Shown one piece after another: positions 52,395 to 63,849 of a DNA stretch of 64,000 bases (the first letter of the stretch is position 1; the number at the start of each line of letters is the position of its first letter). Origin of the DNA: Macrothele yani (lineage: Eukaryota > Arthropoda > Arachnida > Araneae > Macrothelidae). The stretch covers positions 21,453,001-21,517,000 of the forward strand of contig CM077011.1 of the NCBI GenBank assembly GCA_039090855.1, written 5' to 3'. The notes under the pieces were generated by a model. It made no database searches. It was not told the DNA's origin and saw only the letters and a program-made list of their open reading frames with translations. Position numbers and translations under genes: made by a program.

Positions 52395-52860
52395 TCCGGC
52401 GCCACTCTGTAGAGATTTTCCTTCGGCACTGGTTTTTACCTTTCTCTGCAGCCAATGACCCCGAATTAGATCAGATCAGATTAGATCATGTGTAGAGGAT
52501 TTTAGGAAGGAAGTGTCTGACCACAGATCTTAAACAATCCTTAGAAATAGAAAGCTAAGAGATTTGTGCTAGAGTGCCTGATAGAAAAGTGGCACGGAAG
52601 CGAGGTAAGAAGGGGGAGAAAGACACCCTTATTTATAACCATGGAGCCAGCACCCGGCGCCCGACGGCTAAACGTGCCCATCCAGGAGCACATTTAGTGG
52701 TTCGAGCGTTAGTACCTGCATGGGATAGAACCTGGGTCCTATCTGTAGCAGTCACGAACGCTGACTACTAGGCCATCCGCGCAGCGCAGTGACCCCGAAT
52801 TATAAACGGTTACAGCTTATAACCGTATGTGTTGTGCATAGTGGTCGTTAAAATGCAAAC
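52395..52860 (+). mobile_element. SINE1 copy split by a SINE2 insertion
   Basis: The 5' piece (52420-52468: CTTCGGCACTGGTTTTTACC, CCCCGAATTA) and the 3' piece (52803-52860: CAGCTTATAACCG, GTGGTCGTTAAAA) are halves of one SINE1 body. The insertion duplicated TGACCCCGAATTA (52456-52468 and 52790-52802). Confidence 0.85.
52469..52789 (-). mobile_element. SINE2 copy inside SINE1
   Basis: Minus strand: GATCAGATCAGATTAGATCA tail, body GGAAGCGAGGTAAGAAGG and ACCCGGCGCCCGACGGCTAA, head ending GACTACTAGGCCATCCGC. Perfect 13-bp flanking duplication. Confidence 0.93.
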
Positions 52861-53129
52861 CTTCTGAAAAATGACATACGATAAAATAAATGGAGAAAAG
52901 CAATTACAGTACTAAATGTTTGAGTTTATGATGCACATATCTGTTGATAAACTTCTCAATACCTTACGGTTTGACTTTAACAGAATTTAAACTGCCAGTT
53001 GCAAATCGACCGTCAGTATCCTGATATGGTTTTTGGTTTCAGGATTTAAAAACCAACGTGGGTCGTTATGACCAAACCAAAAAGCATATCAGAAATACTC
53101 TGTCTGATGGTGTTGTAGCATATTTTGTA

Positions 53130-54180
53130 CAAAAACCCCGGGGCGAATATTCGGGGTGTGCTAGGTGTGTTGCGCACACCCATACAGAGTCACAATTTAT
53201 TTAACCTATATTATCGATATTGCATTTTCGCATTTATTTCTAATAAAACTCGCCAGAATTTTTCCTAAGACTTCGAGTAGTGGCTAACATTAATTCATCC
53301 ACAAAATGTTTTCATTAAGGGGAGAAGGTTCGTTCAGAGATCATATCACATTTGTGCTAAGATCTTCGGGTATGCAGTTTATCAACAAGACATCCGACGA
53401 TGCCCAAGCAACTGTGGAACAAGCGCTCCCTAGATGGCGCTGCAGATCACGTTTTTATTTTTTCTGTGGTTTTAAACATTGCAGCTGATCTCGCAGGGTG
53501 TGCTAGCCAAATAGAGCACCGCTTGCAGTCCTATGGAGCAATGCAATTCAACGTTTTCATACGAGTTGCTGTTATATTATGTTTTTGGATAACAAAACTC
53601 ACCAAAGTTTGACCCAAGGCAACGCGTGGTGCCTAAAAGTAATTCCCTCATACAGAATTTCCGTTAAATGGGAAGATTCTTTGCTTCGTTGAGTAAACAA
53701 AACATAGTAAGTAATATTCGTATCCATATGTGTGCTGTTTGGACAGCGGACACAAGAGGCGTGTAAAGCAACTGTGATACAAAGCTCTCCAGATAGCGAC
53801 GACGGTTACGCTTACATTTCATTTTTTTTTTTTTTTTTTTTTTGTGGTTGGAGGTTTAACGACCACCGTGGGCAACTCAATGGGCTATAAGCAGTCGCCC
53901 GTCCCTAATTTAGGGTAGCTGGTTCCAGGGAAGGGAAAGAGCCAGTGCCGTAAGACGAACACAACATCCATGCCTGACCGGGATTCGAACATGGACCCCT
54001 TACGGTTTACATTTCCTTGTGGTTTCAACACAGAGAATAAGCTTCCCAGGATGTGCTTGCCTAAAAAAAGCACTAGTGGTCATACGTTTGGGTTTGGAAT
54101 CACGTAGTGATAAATACAATTCAACGTTCTTCCACGCATTGCAGTTCTGTCTTCTCGTCGCAGTGCGAATCGATGTGCAG
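53130..54180 (+). repeat. ~360-bp tandem duplication, with a SINE in the second unit
   Basis: Blocks near 53402 (CAAGCAACTGTGGAACAAGC) and 53764 (AAAGCAACTGTGATACAAAG) are ~362 bp apart. The following block recurs near 53500 (GGGTGTGCTAGCC) and 54050 (GGATGTGCTTGCC), the interval being longer by the inserted SINE. CAATTCAACGTT occurs in both. A partial earlier unit starts at ~53150. Confidence 0.7.
53822..53998 (-). mobile_element. SINE1 copy, 5'-truncated
   Basis: Long T-run (poly(A) tail on the SINE strand), complete body, ends just past the B box (GGGATTCGAACATGG). The flanks resemble each other (TTACGCTTACATTTC / TTACGGTTTACATTTC). Confidence 0.9.
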
Positions 54181-54394
54181 ATTTAAAAACAGAACTTGAA
54201 TTTTATTCTTATAGGATGGGATAAAAAAAATGCATTCATTTTTTTTTATTAAACGACCGCTAAATAAAAAATATGTTTTCTATTTTGTAAATCAATGCGT
54301 GAATGTTTCAGCTCGGGTTACATGATGGCATTTTTGCGTGTTTGTTTTTCAAATAACAGCGCATACCCAACCTAAATGGGCACGCGACGCCCCT

Positions 54395-54545
54395 GACAAA
54401 GGCATAACAGAACTTGTCTGATGGTACTAGCCAGGAACATTAGACAAGTTTACCGCCCATGCTTCATTCGGTGCTCAAAGCGGGCACATCTCGGACGACT
54501 AAATTGAAACCAACGCCTCGTACCATTCAGCCACCAGTACAGCGA
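54395..54545 (-). mobile_element. SINE1-like remnant
   Basis: Minus strand reads GGTGGCTGAATGGTACGAGG + CGTTGG and GTCGTCCGAGATGTG, an aged SINE1 head. The body is hardly readable. Confidence 0.4.
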
Positions 54546-55680
54546 ATATTTACTCCTTTGGCAGTTTAGAAGAGAAAGGCAAAGCCCGAACAAATACAGA
54601 AAATCTTAAATATTAGCAAGAGTGGTCAATACTTGAGGCGATCTATGGAAATCAAAAAGAAAGACCGAAATGTTGCTTTTAACACAGGCCTGTAGGTACA
54701 CTCAGGTTTGTGTTAAAAGCAACTTCTATATTCCGTCAGAGGAAAGGGAAATGAAGCTACCACTGTTGTTTCAACTGGAAGAGTAGCTTCTCTCTTGCCT
54801 GGAAGAAGAGCTGCTCACTTGGTTTAAGAACTTTACTGACCCACTTTCATCTACAAGCAGTTTGCAGTTACACATTCAAAGCAAATTCCTCTTTGTTACA
54901 AAATTAGTAGTATAGGATGAAGCTCCGAACACGCATGTGTACAACTTGCCTGTAGTAGATGGACTTAAATAAGATCTACCAAAATGAACCAAATCATTCG
55001 ATTGTAAAATCTGTTCACTTCAATTAAGTCTTTACCTGTAAACTGGAGAGTTTCATGATCTCTGACTGTGGCTAGCAGTTTAAAGAGTCAACACCACTGC
55101 TCTGAATTCCATATAAGGATAATGTACTCGAAACGTGGCTGCTCTTAACACACAGAGAATTTGCAAAACGGGTTTTACAACTACACGAAAGCAAGACCAG
55201 ACAAACGATTAAATTCCTTCAGATTTGCTATTCACAAAAACAAGATTCAGTCGAACAAATCTGTGGTGATATAGTCAGGTCCTAAATCAATCTGTAGTCC
55301 AAAAGTTACCATTCATACAGCTTAACGGAAGAGAAGTTGTCTTTGTAACGAATGAATGATCCGTCCAACTCAGCAATTGGAACGTATACCATGCGTTGAG
55401 GTACCTTACGAAAGTGTGGATGTATCACTTAGAAGAGTACTGAAGATCAACTTGCATCCTTCGCCGAATGTTCGAACAGCCTAACGACAAAGCGATTGCC
55501 GCCTTTCAAATTGAGTTTGAAGCCAAAAGCGTGGGTGATTTTGCTACTTAAATGTTCAGTATCCATTAAATGCCTATACAATGGGCCATGACCCAATGTT
55601 AAGTGATTGTAATGTGACACTGACGAACAAAGTGTTATAAAATTATTCATTAAAGGAAATGCTTTCATTCAACTTACCCC
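54546..55680. other. Intergenic, no recognised genes
   Basis: A short inverted repeat (TGCTTTTAACACAGG at ~54672 with GTGTTAAAAGCAACTT at ~54710) is the only structure noted. Confidence 0.4.
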
Positions 55681-56150
55681 ATCATATATTAACATACGTT
55701 CTGTTGAATATAATCGAAATAGGAATTAAAGGTCAGGGCACAAGAGCGAGATTTATTTCACAGCCATTATCCTCACAACATGACTAAAAATGCTTCTTTT
55801 ACGACAAACCTTTAGTATGTTGTTCCGGAGGTATACTGAACCGGTTGTGTTGTATATCATCGAAATGGGGTCAAAGGTCAGGGCACACGAGCGAGATTTA
55901 TTCCTCAGCCATTATCCTCACAAATTGATTAACAATGCTTCTATTATGACAAAACGTTAGTATGTTGTTCCGGAGGTATACTAAACCGGTTCTGCTGAAT
56001 ACCATCGAAATGGGTTCAAAGGTCAGACCACAGAAGAGGGATTTATTCCACAGCCATTATCCTCATAACTTCAGTAGTAACTTGAGTAATGATTTCTAGT
56101 ATGTTGGAAAGCATATCATAGTCAATGCATTGCATGCTTTTACTAACTTG
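55681..56150 (+). repeat. Second ~145-bp array with DR1-like block
   Basis: GGAATTAAAGGTCA, GGGGTCAAAGGTCA and GGGTTCAAAGGTCA start near 55723, 55867 and 56012 (intervals 144-145). Units share CGGAGGTATACTnAACCGGT and GAGCGAGATTTATTCC with the end of the 41-kb array, so both arrays belong to one family. Confidence 0.85.
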
Positions 56151-56151
56151 A

Positions 56152-56388
56152 TTTTCTGATTAGGGGTTTAATGACCACAGTGAGCAATTCAAAGGACTAT
56201 AAGCTGTTCCCCGACGCTAATTTAGGTCCACTGGTTCCAGAGAAGGGAGGGAGCCAGTCTCATAAGACAAATACAACATCCATGTCTCTCCAGAATTCGA
56301 ACTCAGACCCACCTGGGACATATGGTCATAACACAGCACTTAGGCCACTGCGCCACCAACACAGCACTTAGGCCACTGTGGTTGTTAG
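56152..56388 (-). mobile_element. SINE1 copy, diverged
   Basis: GGGTTTAATGACCACAGTGA, decayed B box (AGAATTCGAACTC), and head with a small tandem duplication of AACACAGCACTTAGGCCACT. Confidence 0.85.
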
Positions 56389-58108
56389 ACGCTGAAACAA
56401 AATAAACAAACAGAAAATGAACGACTTTAGCATGCACGCTTTTATAAAATTAGGATGATAGTAATTACTGTGAAAATGGCATTATTTGCTGCGTTGAAAT
56501 ATAGTTGATATAAAGTGCAGAAAATATGATGTATTTATATTGTCGAACATCAGATAAAAATATACATACTCTTAAAGTAAACTGAATTATACAAATTTGC
56601 TAAGGAAAATTGGATAATAGCATTTTCGTGGAAAGACGAAGGACATTTCTGTTCTAAATATGAAATGGACCAAAGAGCAGTTTAAGCGTTGGTCATAGAA
56701 TCCCTTACCGGGGTCCGTTTATGAAACTCTTAAGTTTTAATAAGATCCTGCGCTGCACGTTGAACGAACACATTATGTTGCTCTAAAATTCTTTAAGTTA
56801 GTTATTTTGGCGGCGCTATGACCTAGAAGGATCTCCTCCTCTCAAAAGGTTTCCAACTGGTGGACTTTGCTGGCGTGAAAATTCATAAAAAAGCCATCTG
56901 GCGTTACATAATCGCTATTACAGCTCAGTCACGTGACGACAAATGTCGCGCTCTGATATTCAAATGCGGAGGAGGGTTGCAAAGATTATAAGAGGCTTTA
57001 AGTGGTTTGAAAATGTCATTAGGGTTTCGAGCGGCAGACGTGGTTCGAGTGGGTACAGCCAAACTCGAAGCCTTTAGAGGTTTATAATCGAATTCCACGC
57101 TCACGGGCGAAAATAAAGTTTTGCATTTTCATGACGTCGGTGCCGGTATAAGTCACGTATGGTTGATTTTTCATTCTGAGAGGAATTTTTATTTCCTCCA
57201 ACATTTTTTTTTTTTTTTAGCTCAAGCTAAACTTATTTTGCGCTGCATATATTTCCCGCAGAATTCTAAGAAGAATGAAGGAATATTTACTGCAATGAGT
57301 TTTTAGTGTTTTCTTACTTATTATAAACCACCGAATTAGGTAGTGCCATTAGAGGTTACTTGAGAGGGAGTTTTGTTTTATTTCGACTTTTTAATCATAG
57401 TTTCGGCTAATGCATCACGATAAAAAGGTGCACTGATTGATCAAACCACGCATTGAGTCCCAGGAAAGTTACAATTGTCAGACGTTAGTGAGAGGGTGTG
57501 CATACTAAACTGTGAAACGAAACTACAACTTTGCAGGGGATTTATTTATTACCAGTACTGCTGTCTTAAAGAAATGATTAATGCCCGCTCATTGAAAAAC
57601 AAAAGCCTTCTCTTAGGATATATTAAACTCCACTCTTCCACATTACTTAGAAATGTTGAGGAAATAATAATACGATACGTGAACAGCTTCACTTTTCACT
57701 GAACGGGAATTTCCGCGTCTTATTTAATGATAAATTCACTGAAAGTAAAAAAAAACTGTCTGCAGGTAGTATTTTATACTTTTACGAGGAAATAAGGTTG
57801 CGCAACATGATGCTTTATACGAATTTCTATTAATATCAAAATGCGTTCTTCGCTTTTGGGGGATGGAACTTTCTTACAATTTTGAAATGCTAGAGCTCTG
57901 AATTTAAATAGTCCGGAGCATAAATTTAATTTTCTTACTGCTGAGGATTATTTATATCTAAAAATAATTGAAAACTCTTCCTTTTAATTCAAATAAACCT
58001 AAAAACTTTTGTAAATCGCAGTAGCATTTTTATTTCGGAAAGATTCCAAATATTTGGAAGGAAGACGTTTAGAAAACACATTTGAATTATTTAGAGTGAA
58101 AGTTCTTA
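56389..58108. other. Intergenic, no recognised genes
   Basis: AT-rich; ORFs up to 75 aa without domains. Confidence 0.45.
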
Positions 58109-58550
58109 GTCGTGTGCAGTGGCGTATATTCTAGGCTAGCTGCGGAGCCTAGATAATGCACAAATAAAAGTTAATTAAATATACACAAATAAAAGTCAAT
58201 TATCAACGGTATTAAGATATGTCGATGCATTCGGTGCGAAAAAAAAAACACGAGCGGAATCGCTTCTTTCGATTATGAGAATCAGTCTGACGAGCGATGA
58301 TCAACAGCATAACGCAAGTAGGTCTTCGAGAGACTTCGCTGTTTTGATGCAAAGAGCTTTAATACTATCTCCTGCTAGCGTTTCCATGACAACATGAATG
58401 AGCTATGGAGCTCGTGAGTGGCCATTGCTTTGGCCAAGGGTTCGCTCTGAAAAAACGAAGACTTCGGACTACCTCAGTCCCTCCATGCTTCCAGCGCGTG
58501 TTTCGCGAGAGTTGTTTCAGTTTGTGTGAAGTGTCAATGAATTAAAATCA

Positions 58551-58900
58551 GTGATATTAAATCTTAAACTCGTGGCTTTGTTGGATTCGAACTGTGATGA
58601 TAAATTTTGTGAAAGCTTTCCTGAACACGTATTATCAGAGCTTGAAGAATTATATGCATCAAATTTTGATACAGCTCGATTAAAAAATGAACTGAATGTG
58701 CTTTATTCCCTTGATGAATACAAAACAAATCAGTAAGAGACATTAATTGTTACATAAAGTTGAATAATTGGACAAAGTGTTTATTGCGGTGTTCAAATTA
58801 ACAGATCTCATATTAAACTGTTCATCAAACAACTGTAACTGCCGAAAGAAGTTTCTTCCGTATTAAAAAGAATCAAGATATATCTTAGAGCCACACGAGG
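58551..58900 (+). pseudogene. hAT transposase C-terminal remnant
   Basis: Frame 58551-58736 contains DSNCDDKFCESFPEHVLSEL and TARLKNELNVLYSL, matching the segment before the dimerisation domain of ZMYM1-like hAT transposases. After its stop, a further frame at ~58840-58895 reads VTAERSFFRIKKN, the decayed hallmark AERSFSxLKxIK motif of the hAT dimerisation domain. The N-terminal zinc finger and catalytic core are missing. Stops follow both pieces. Confidence 0.65.
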
Positions 58901-59034
58901 ACATTCACACATTCACATTCGAACAACTGGACTGGTTGGTTGATAGAAAAAACATTATTTTTAAATATGAAAAAGCACTCGGAAAAAACATGTTTGTGAA
59001 AACGTAACACTCAAGTTCACACAAAAGGAAAGAA

Positions 59035-59168
59035 GAATGGAGTTCATGTACAAATAAAGTATTCAGAACACGAATGGAGTTCATGTACAAATAAATTATT
59101 CAGAAGATGAATGGAATTCATACACAAATAAAATATCCAGAAGAAGAATGGAGTTCATGTACAAATAA
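59035..59168 (+). repeat. 36-37-bp minisatellite inside the hAT element
   Basis: GAATGGAGTTCATGTACAAA + TAAAnTATTCAGAAnA repeated ~3.6 times. Confidence 0.9.
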
Positions 59169-59385
59169 GTGTTCAAATCCCAATCCTCATAATTATTTGG
59201 TATCATGTTAGCAATGGCTTGTACCTAAAATTTAGGAAAATAATGTTACTTCTATTACTTAACAATTACAAAATAAGCTTCGCAATTTAAAAAAAAACAG
59301 TACTAAAGGGGGGGGGGGCGGTTGATATAGCTCAGGTCTCTGCCCCAAGATACGCCACTGGTCGTGAACATATTAAGACTATATA

Positions 59386-60809
59386 CACTGACGGAAAAAA
59401 ATCCCAACACCACGAAAAAATAGTTGTAGAGGAATGAAACGGCGGCAATACAGTTGTATAGATAACATATTTAATCGATTAAGGTTTCAAGATCACAGCT
59501 TATTGTAAGCGAGAGAAGAGCCATTTTAAATGTGAAATGCTGGTACATTAATAACCGGAGTAACCGCCAGAATGTTAAATGCAAGCACGCAAACGTTCAT
59601 GCATTGTTTCGTACAGGTGCAGGATGTCAGTTTGTGGGATGGAGTTCCATGCCTGTTGCACTTGGTCGGACAATACAGGACGGTTAATGCTGGTTGGGGG
59701 TGAAGCTAGAGTTGTCGTCCAATGATGTCCCATACGTGCTCGATTGGTGAAAGATCTGGTGATCTAGCAGGCCACTGCAACATGTCGACACTCTGTAGAG
59801 CATGTTGGGTTACAACAGCGGTATGCGGGCGAGCGTTATCCTGTTGGAAAACACCCCCTGGATTGCTGTTAATGAATGGCAGCACAACAGGTTGAATCAC
59901 CAGACCGACGTACAACTGTGCCGTCAGGGTGCGTGGGATAACCACGAGAGTGCTCCTGCTGTCATAGGAAATTGCTCCCCAGACCATAACTCCAGGTGTA
60001 GGTCCAGTGTGTCTCGGCCGCAGACAGGTTGGTTGCAGGCGCTCACCTGGCCTCCTTCTAACAAACAAACGGCCATCACTGGCACCCAGGCAGAACCGAC
60101 TTTCATCAGAAAATACAACAGATCTCCACTCCGTCCTCCAATGAGCTCTAGCTTGACACCACTGACGTCGCAAACGGCAGTAGTTTGGAGTAAGTGGAAT
60201 GCACGCTACAGGGCGTCTGTCTCGGAGCTGTCCTTCAAGTAACCGATTTGTAACAGTTCGTTGTGTCACTGTGGTGGTAACTGCAGCTCGAATTGCTGTC
60301 ACAGACGCGGTACGATGCGCCACGGCCATACGCCGTACACGGCGGTCTTCCCGTTCAGTACTGCCACTAGGCCGGCCGGAACCCGGTCTTCTTGTAGCAG
60401 CACCTTTCCTTGATCACCGCTGCCAACAATCGTGCACAGTGGCTACATTCCTGCCCAGTCGTTCCGCATTATTGCGGAAAGAAAATCCACCTTCTCGTTG
60501 CCCTATTACACGACCTCGTTCAAACTCCGTGAGCTGTTGATAATGGCTTCTTCGTCTTCTTAAAGGCATTCTTGACTAACATCAACACACTACGTCGAAT
60601 CTCAACGATAACTAACGCTCACGAACGTTACAGCGCGTATTTACAGCAAACCTGCTTTGCATGTTTCGAGGGGCGCTACTAGCGCCACACGTATGCGCCG
60701 AGCGCGAAATTTGCATAGACGTTATCTTACAGATGTACTCTCACCGCCTACCAACTGTCGTTTATCTAACACAACCCCTTCTTGGTGTTGGGATTTTTTT
60801 CCGTCAGTG
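59386..60809 (-). mobile_element. Tc1-type element family J (best preserved)
   Basis: Terminal repeats CACTGACGGAAAAAAATCCC in both orientations, continuing into AACACCA, with TA at 59384-59385 and 60810-60811. Length 1424 bp. Confidence 0.93.
59577..60569 (-). pseudogene. Tc1 family J transposase, nearly intact
   Basis: From the ATG at 60569 the frame runs MPLRRRRSHYQQLTEFERGR (HTH), then RNNAERLGRNVATVHDCWQR, where TGA at 60414-60416 replaces the expected Trp (codon 52). It then stays open for ~240 codons: GRP-like linker, second HTH (VTQRTVTNRLLEGQLRDRRP), VVFSDESRFCLGASDGR (first Asp), PTPGVMVWGAISYDSRS, FQQDNARPHTAVV (second Asp) and RSPDLSPIEHVWDIIGRQL (third acidic residue). A frame change at ~59708 precedes the C-terminal ~44 residues (QQAWNSIPQTDILHLYETMH ... 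RACI, stop at ~59577). All catalytic residues are intact. Usual family length is ~330-340 aa. Confidence 0.9.
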
Positions 60810-60810
60810 T

Positions 60811-61218
60811 AGTTTTCAATAATAATTAGCCTATATAGTTTTCAATAATAATTAGATTATATAGTTTTCAATAATAATTAGACTGTATAGTTTTCAATAA
60901 AAATTAGACTATATATTTTTCAATAATAATTAGCCTATATAGTTTTCAATAATAGACTATATAGTTTTCAATAATAATTAGCCTTTATAGTTTTCAATAA
61001 TAATTAGCCTAATAGTTCTCAATAATAATTAGACTATATAGTTTTCAATAATAATTAGCCTATATAGTTTTCAATAATAATTAGACTATATAGTTTTCAA
61101 TAATAATTAGCCTATATAGTTTTCAATAATAATTTGATTATATAGTTTTCAATAATAATTAGCCTATATAGTTTTCAATAATTATTTGACTATATAGTTT
61201 TCAATAATAATTTTCAAT
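60811..61218 (+). repeat. 26-27-bp minisatellite, ~15 units
   Basis: Units TATAGTTTTCAATAATAATT + AGCCTA (variants AGACTA, TGATTA) follow directly from the end of element J, whose flank AGTTTTCAATAATAATT is the unit itself. Confidence 0.95.
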
Positions 61219-61234
61219 AATAATGAACTAGGAT

Positions 61235-61445
61235 ATCCTGGCCTTCCGAGTTCTCTGAATGGTACAAAGCGCTTTTTTCCAACCTTTCATCGAAGATGAA
61301 TCTGAGTTTGAGTCGCGGACGAGGCATGATGGTGCTCTTGTCTTACTACCCTTCCTCGGTACCAACCTAAGGAAGTGCGACTACTTATAGAACATTCAGC
61401 TGTTCACAGCGGTTGTTAAACTCCCAAACGTAAAAAAAAAAAAAA
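61235..61445 (+). mobile_element. SINE1-like copy, strongly diverged
   Basis: GAGTCGCGGACGAGGCATGATGG, CTCTTGTCTTACTACCC, GACTACTTATAG and GTTCACAGCGGTTGTTAAAC plus an A-run follow the order of a sense SINE1; the tRNA-like head is hardly recognisable. Confidence 0.65.
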
Positions 61446-61767
61446 ATAATGATAATAATACGGTGTTAGATTTCCTCAGTATAAAAGTATGCAGTACACT
61501 GAGGTGCAGAAAAAACAAAACAAAACTGGGAACATTACACGCCACTACACCCATGCGGAAAATGGTATCGTCTAAACAATGTACCGTGTGATCCAAAAGT
61601 CTTACGCATTTTGAAAACGTAATAACTCGCGGAGTTTTGAGAGTAGGGCAACGCGGTTTGCGTAGAAATTATCAGAATCACATCGGGTTGAAATCACATA
61701 AAGTTTTACTCATTTTACTTACATTTTTCATCGCCAGATGGCGCCATAGGCGAACAGGACTGGGATA

Positions 61768-62930
61768 GTGGGTATAAAAGCAGCAGCTGGGAAGCAACCA
61801 CAAGTCACAGCAGTCCGTGTCAGTATGCTGTCATTACCGTACAAAACGCTCTTGGTGAAATTGTTCTTTTGCAACACTGCATGTGCGAGTGCTGCGTTGA
61901 GAGCGTTCCGGTCACTGAAAGGTGATCACAGTGGGAAAGGACCGATGGAGAGTGCTGCGCTGCAGCGAATGGTGAAAAAATTCAAGGAAACGGGATCTTT
62001 GGCAGCACGCACACGAAGCGGTTGACCACGAACACGTGCTGCTGCAGCAGAGACGATTAAGCTGGAAATGGATGTGATTGCAATGTCATCCGCAAATGGA
62101 GACTGCAGTGCTCCCCATGTTTCTCGGCAAACAGGCATTCCATACGGGACTGTATCGCAAACACTACGACAGATTCTGCACAGATACCCGTACGAACTGC
62201 AATGGCATCACGAACTGCAAGCTGGCAATTACGTGCAGCGTCAGGAATTCGCAGCATGGTTTTTTCGACAAATGGATGTCGACGAGAACTGGCTGATAAA
62301 CGTTTTATGGACTGATGGACACGTTTCCCTAAACGGAGCGGTAAATACGCACAACTGCCACATCTGCGCCACGGAACATCCCCGAGCAGTCGCTAAAGCG
62401 CCACTTCATCAGCCGAAAGTGACAGTGTGGTGTGGATTTACGACTTCCTTCATTATCGGTCCTTTTTGTCAAAAGAAGTCCGTGGTACCTCCTTCGAAAC
62501 CGTTTCAGTGACAGGTGCACGTTATGCGAACATGTTACGAACGTACGTTATCCCTAGCTTTCAAGAGAGGGATGCAGTGAATCTGTGCACATTTATGCAG
62601 GATGGAGTTCCACCCCACATCGCACGTTCCGTTAAGCAACTGCTGCAAGAGACGTTTGGTGCAAATCGTGTGTTGAGCAGACACTTTCCGAAGGCCTGGC
62701 CTCCTCGGTCACTAGACCTGAAACCCTGTGATTTCTGGCTGTGGTGTTACCTTAAACAATAAGTGTACAGATGTCGCCCCAGTTCATTGGCCATATTTAA
62801 AGATGCCATTCGACACCATGTGGCAGCTGTACCAGCGGACTTGCTCTTCAATGCCGTCCATGGTGTTTTCTCGCATCTGCAGGCAGTGCTGGAACAGGAC
62901 GGCCATCACATTGAACACCTGGTACAATGA
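61768..62930 (+). pseudogene. mariner-type family K transposase
   Basis: N-terminal part to KKFKETGSLAARTRSG, where TGA (62023-62025) interrupts an RSGRPRTR-like linker (CGA to TGA), then the same frame continues to ~62465: PHVSRQTGIPYGTVSQTLRQ (HTH), NWLINVLWTDGHVSLNG (first Asp), HQPKVTVWCGF. A frame change near 62465 leads to GARYANMLRTYVIPSFQER, FMQDGVPPHIARSVKQLL (second Asp) and WPPRSLDLKPCDFWLWCYLK (third Asp position, PDLNPCDFWLW type). Another shift near 62755 leaves FKDAIRHHVAAVPADLLFNA and the tail HIEHLVQ readable to ~62930. One CpG nonsense and two frame changes inactivate it. Confidence 0.85.
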
Positions 62931-62953
62931 GATGTCTATTTTTCTCGACACTT

Positions 62954-63170
62954 TTTTTTTTTAATTGGAGGTTTAACGACCACCGTGAGCAACTCAATGA
63001 GCTATAAGCAGTTGCCCGTCCCTGATTTAGGGTCACTGGTTCCAGGGAAGGGAGAGAGCCAGTGTCGTAAGACAAGCACAACATCCATGCCTCACCGGGA
63101 TTCGAACACGGAACCTGTTCGGACGAATGATCAGAGGCCATCGCTTAGACCACTGCGCCACCGGGGCGGC
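62954..63170 (-). mobile_element. SINE1 copy inside family K
   Basis: Complete minus-strand SINE1 with 10-bp duplication CTCGACACTT at 62944-62953 and 63171-63180. Confidence 0.95.
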
Positions 63171-63497
63171 CTCGACACTTCCAACCTGTGGTTGCTGCGC
63201 CATCTGGCGATGAAAATTGTAAGTAAAATGAGTGAAGCTTTATCTGATATCATAAAACACCCGATGTCATTTTGATCATTTCTACGCAAACCGCGTTGCC
63301 CTACTATGAAAACTCCGCGATTTATTACATTTTCAAAATGTGCAAGACTTTTGGATCACCCGGTATATACATTACATAAAGGGAGATGTCTCCACAAGCT
63401 CAAGTATTAGCATTCACAATTTAGGAAGTAGCTTATCATGATTTAGGCGATTTCGAGCGTGGTATGGTAAAAATCTTCCAAATACGAGGAGACAATG

Positions 63498-63849
63498 TAA
63501 ATAGACAAAGTCATCGCTCTTTCCACGATTTCCTTTAACCAACACACAGCCGCAGAAAAATTGCTATTCGACACTGCTGGGATCGAGCCCCGAATCTCTC
63601 GATAACTAGCCGAGTGTGTTCGCTTTACGCAAACGCACTTAGCCCGTACCTACGCATTTGTGAAATCAGATGCTGACAGATAAAAACGCATAGCACCATG
63701 GATTGTTGGCACCGTAGCGTAAAGCGAACACACTCGGCTATTTATCTTGAGATTTGGGGTTCGATCCCAGCAGTGTCGAATAACAATTTTTCGGCTTATG
63801 TGTGTTGGTTAAAAGAAAACGTGGAAAGAGCGATGACTTTGTCTATTTA
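63498..63849. repeat. Foldback element with 133-bp arms
   Basis: 63498-63630 and 63717-63849 are inverted repeats of equal length (133 bp) with a few mismatches around an 86-bp centre. Each arm holds a GGGTTCGATCCCAGCAGTG block, B-box-like, and AGCGAACACACTCGGCT. Confidence 0.9.

Larger units (their letters stand above)
58117..59360 (+). mobile_element. hAT-type DNA transposon, internally deleted
   Basis: Starts CAGTGGCGTATATTC and ends GATACGCCACTG, the usual short hAT inverted ends. Flanking 8-bp sites GTCGTGTG and GTCGTGAA match at six of eight positions. The interior retains a hAT transposase C-terminus and a 36-37-bp tandem repeat. A G10 run lies at ~59310. Confidence 0.8.
61584..63363 (+). 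mobile_element. mariner-type element family K with ~190-bp inverted ends and a SINE inside
   Basis: Both ends (CCGTGTGATCCAAAAGTCTT / minus-strand CCGGGTGATCCAAAAGTCTT) align for ~170-190 bp, up to the block CATCGCCAGATGGCGC, which lies at each inner edge. TA dinucleotides flank. SINE1 inserted at 62954-63170 with duplication CTCGACACTT. Confidence 0.9.
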
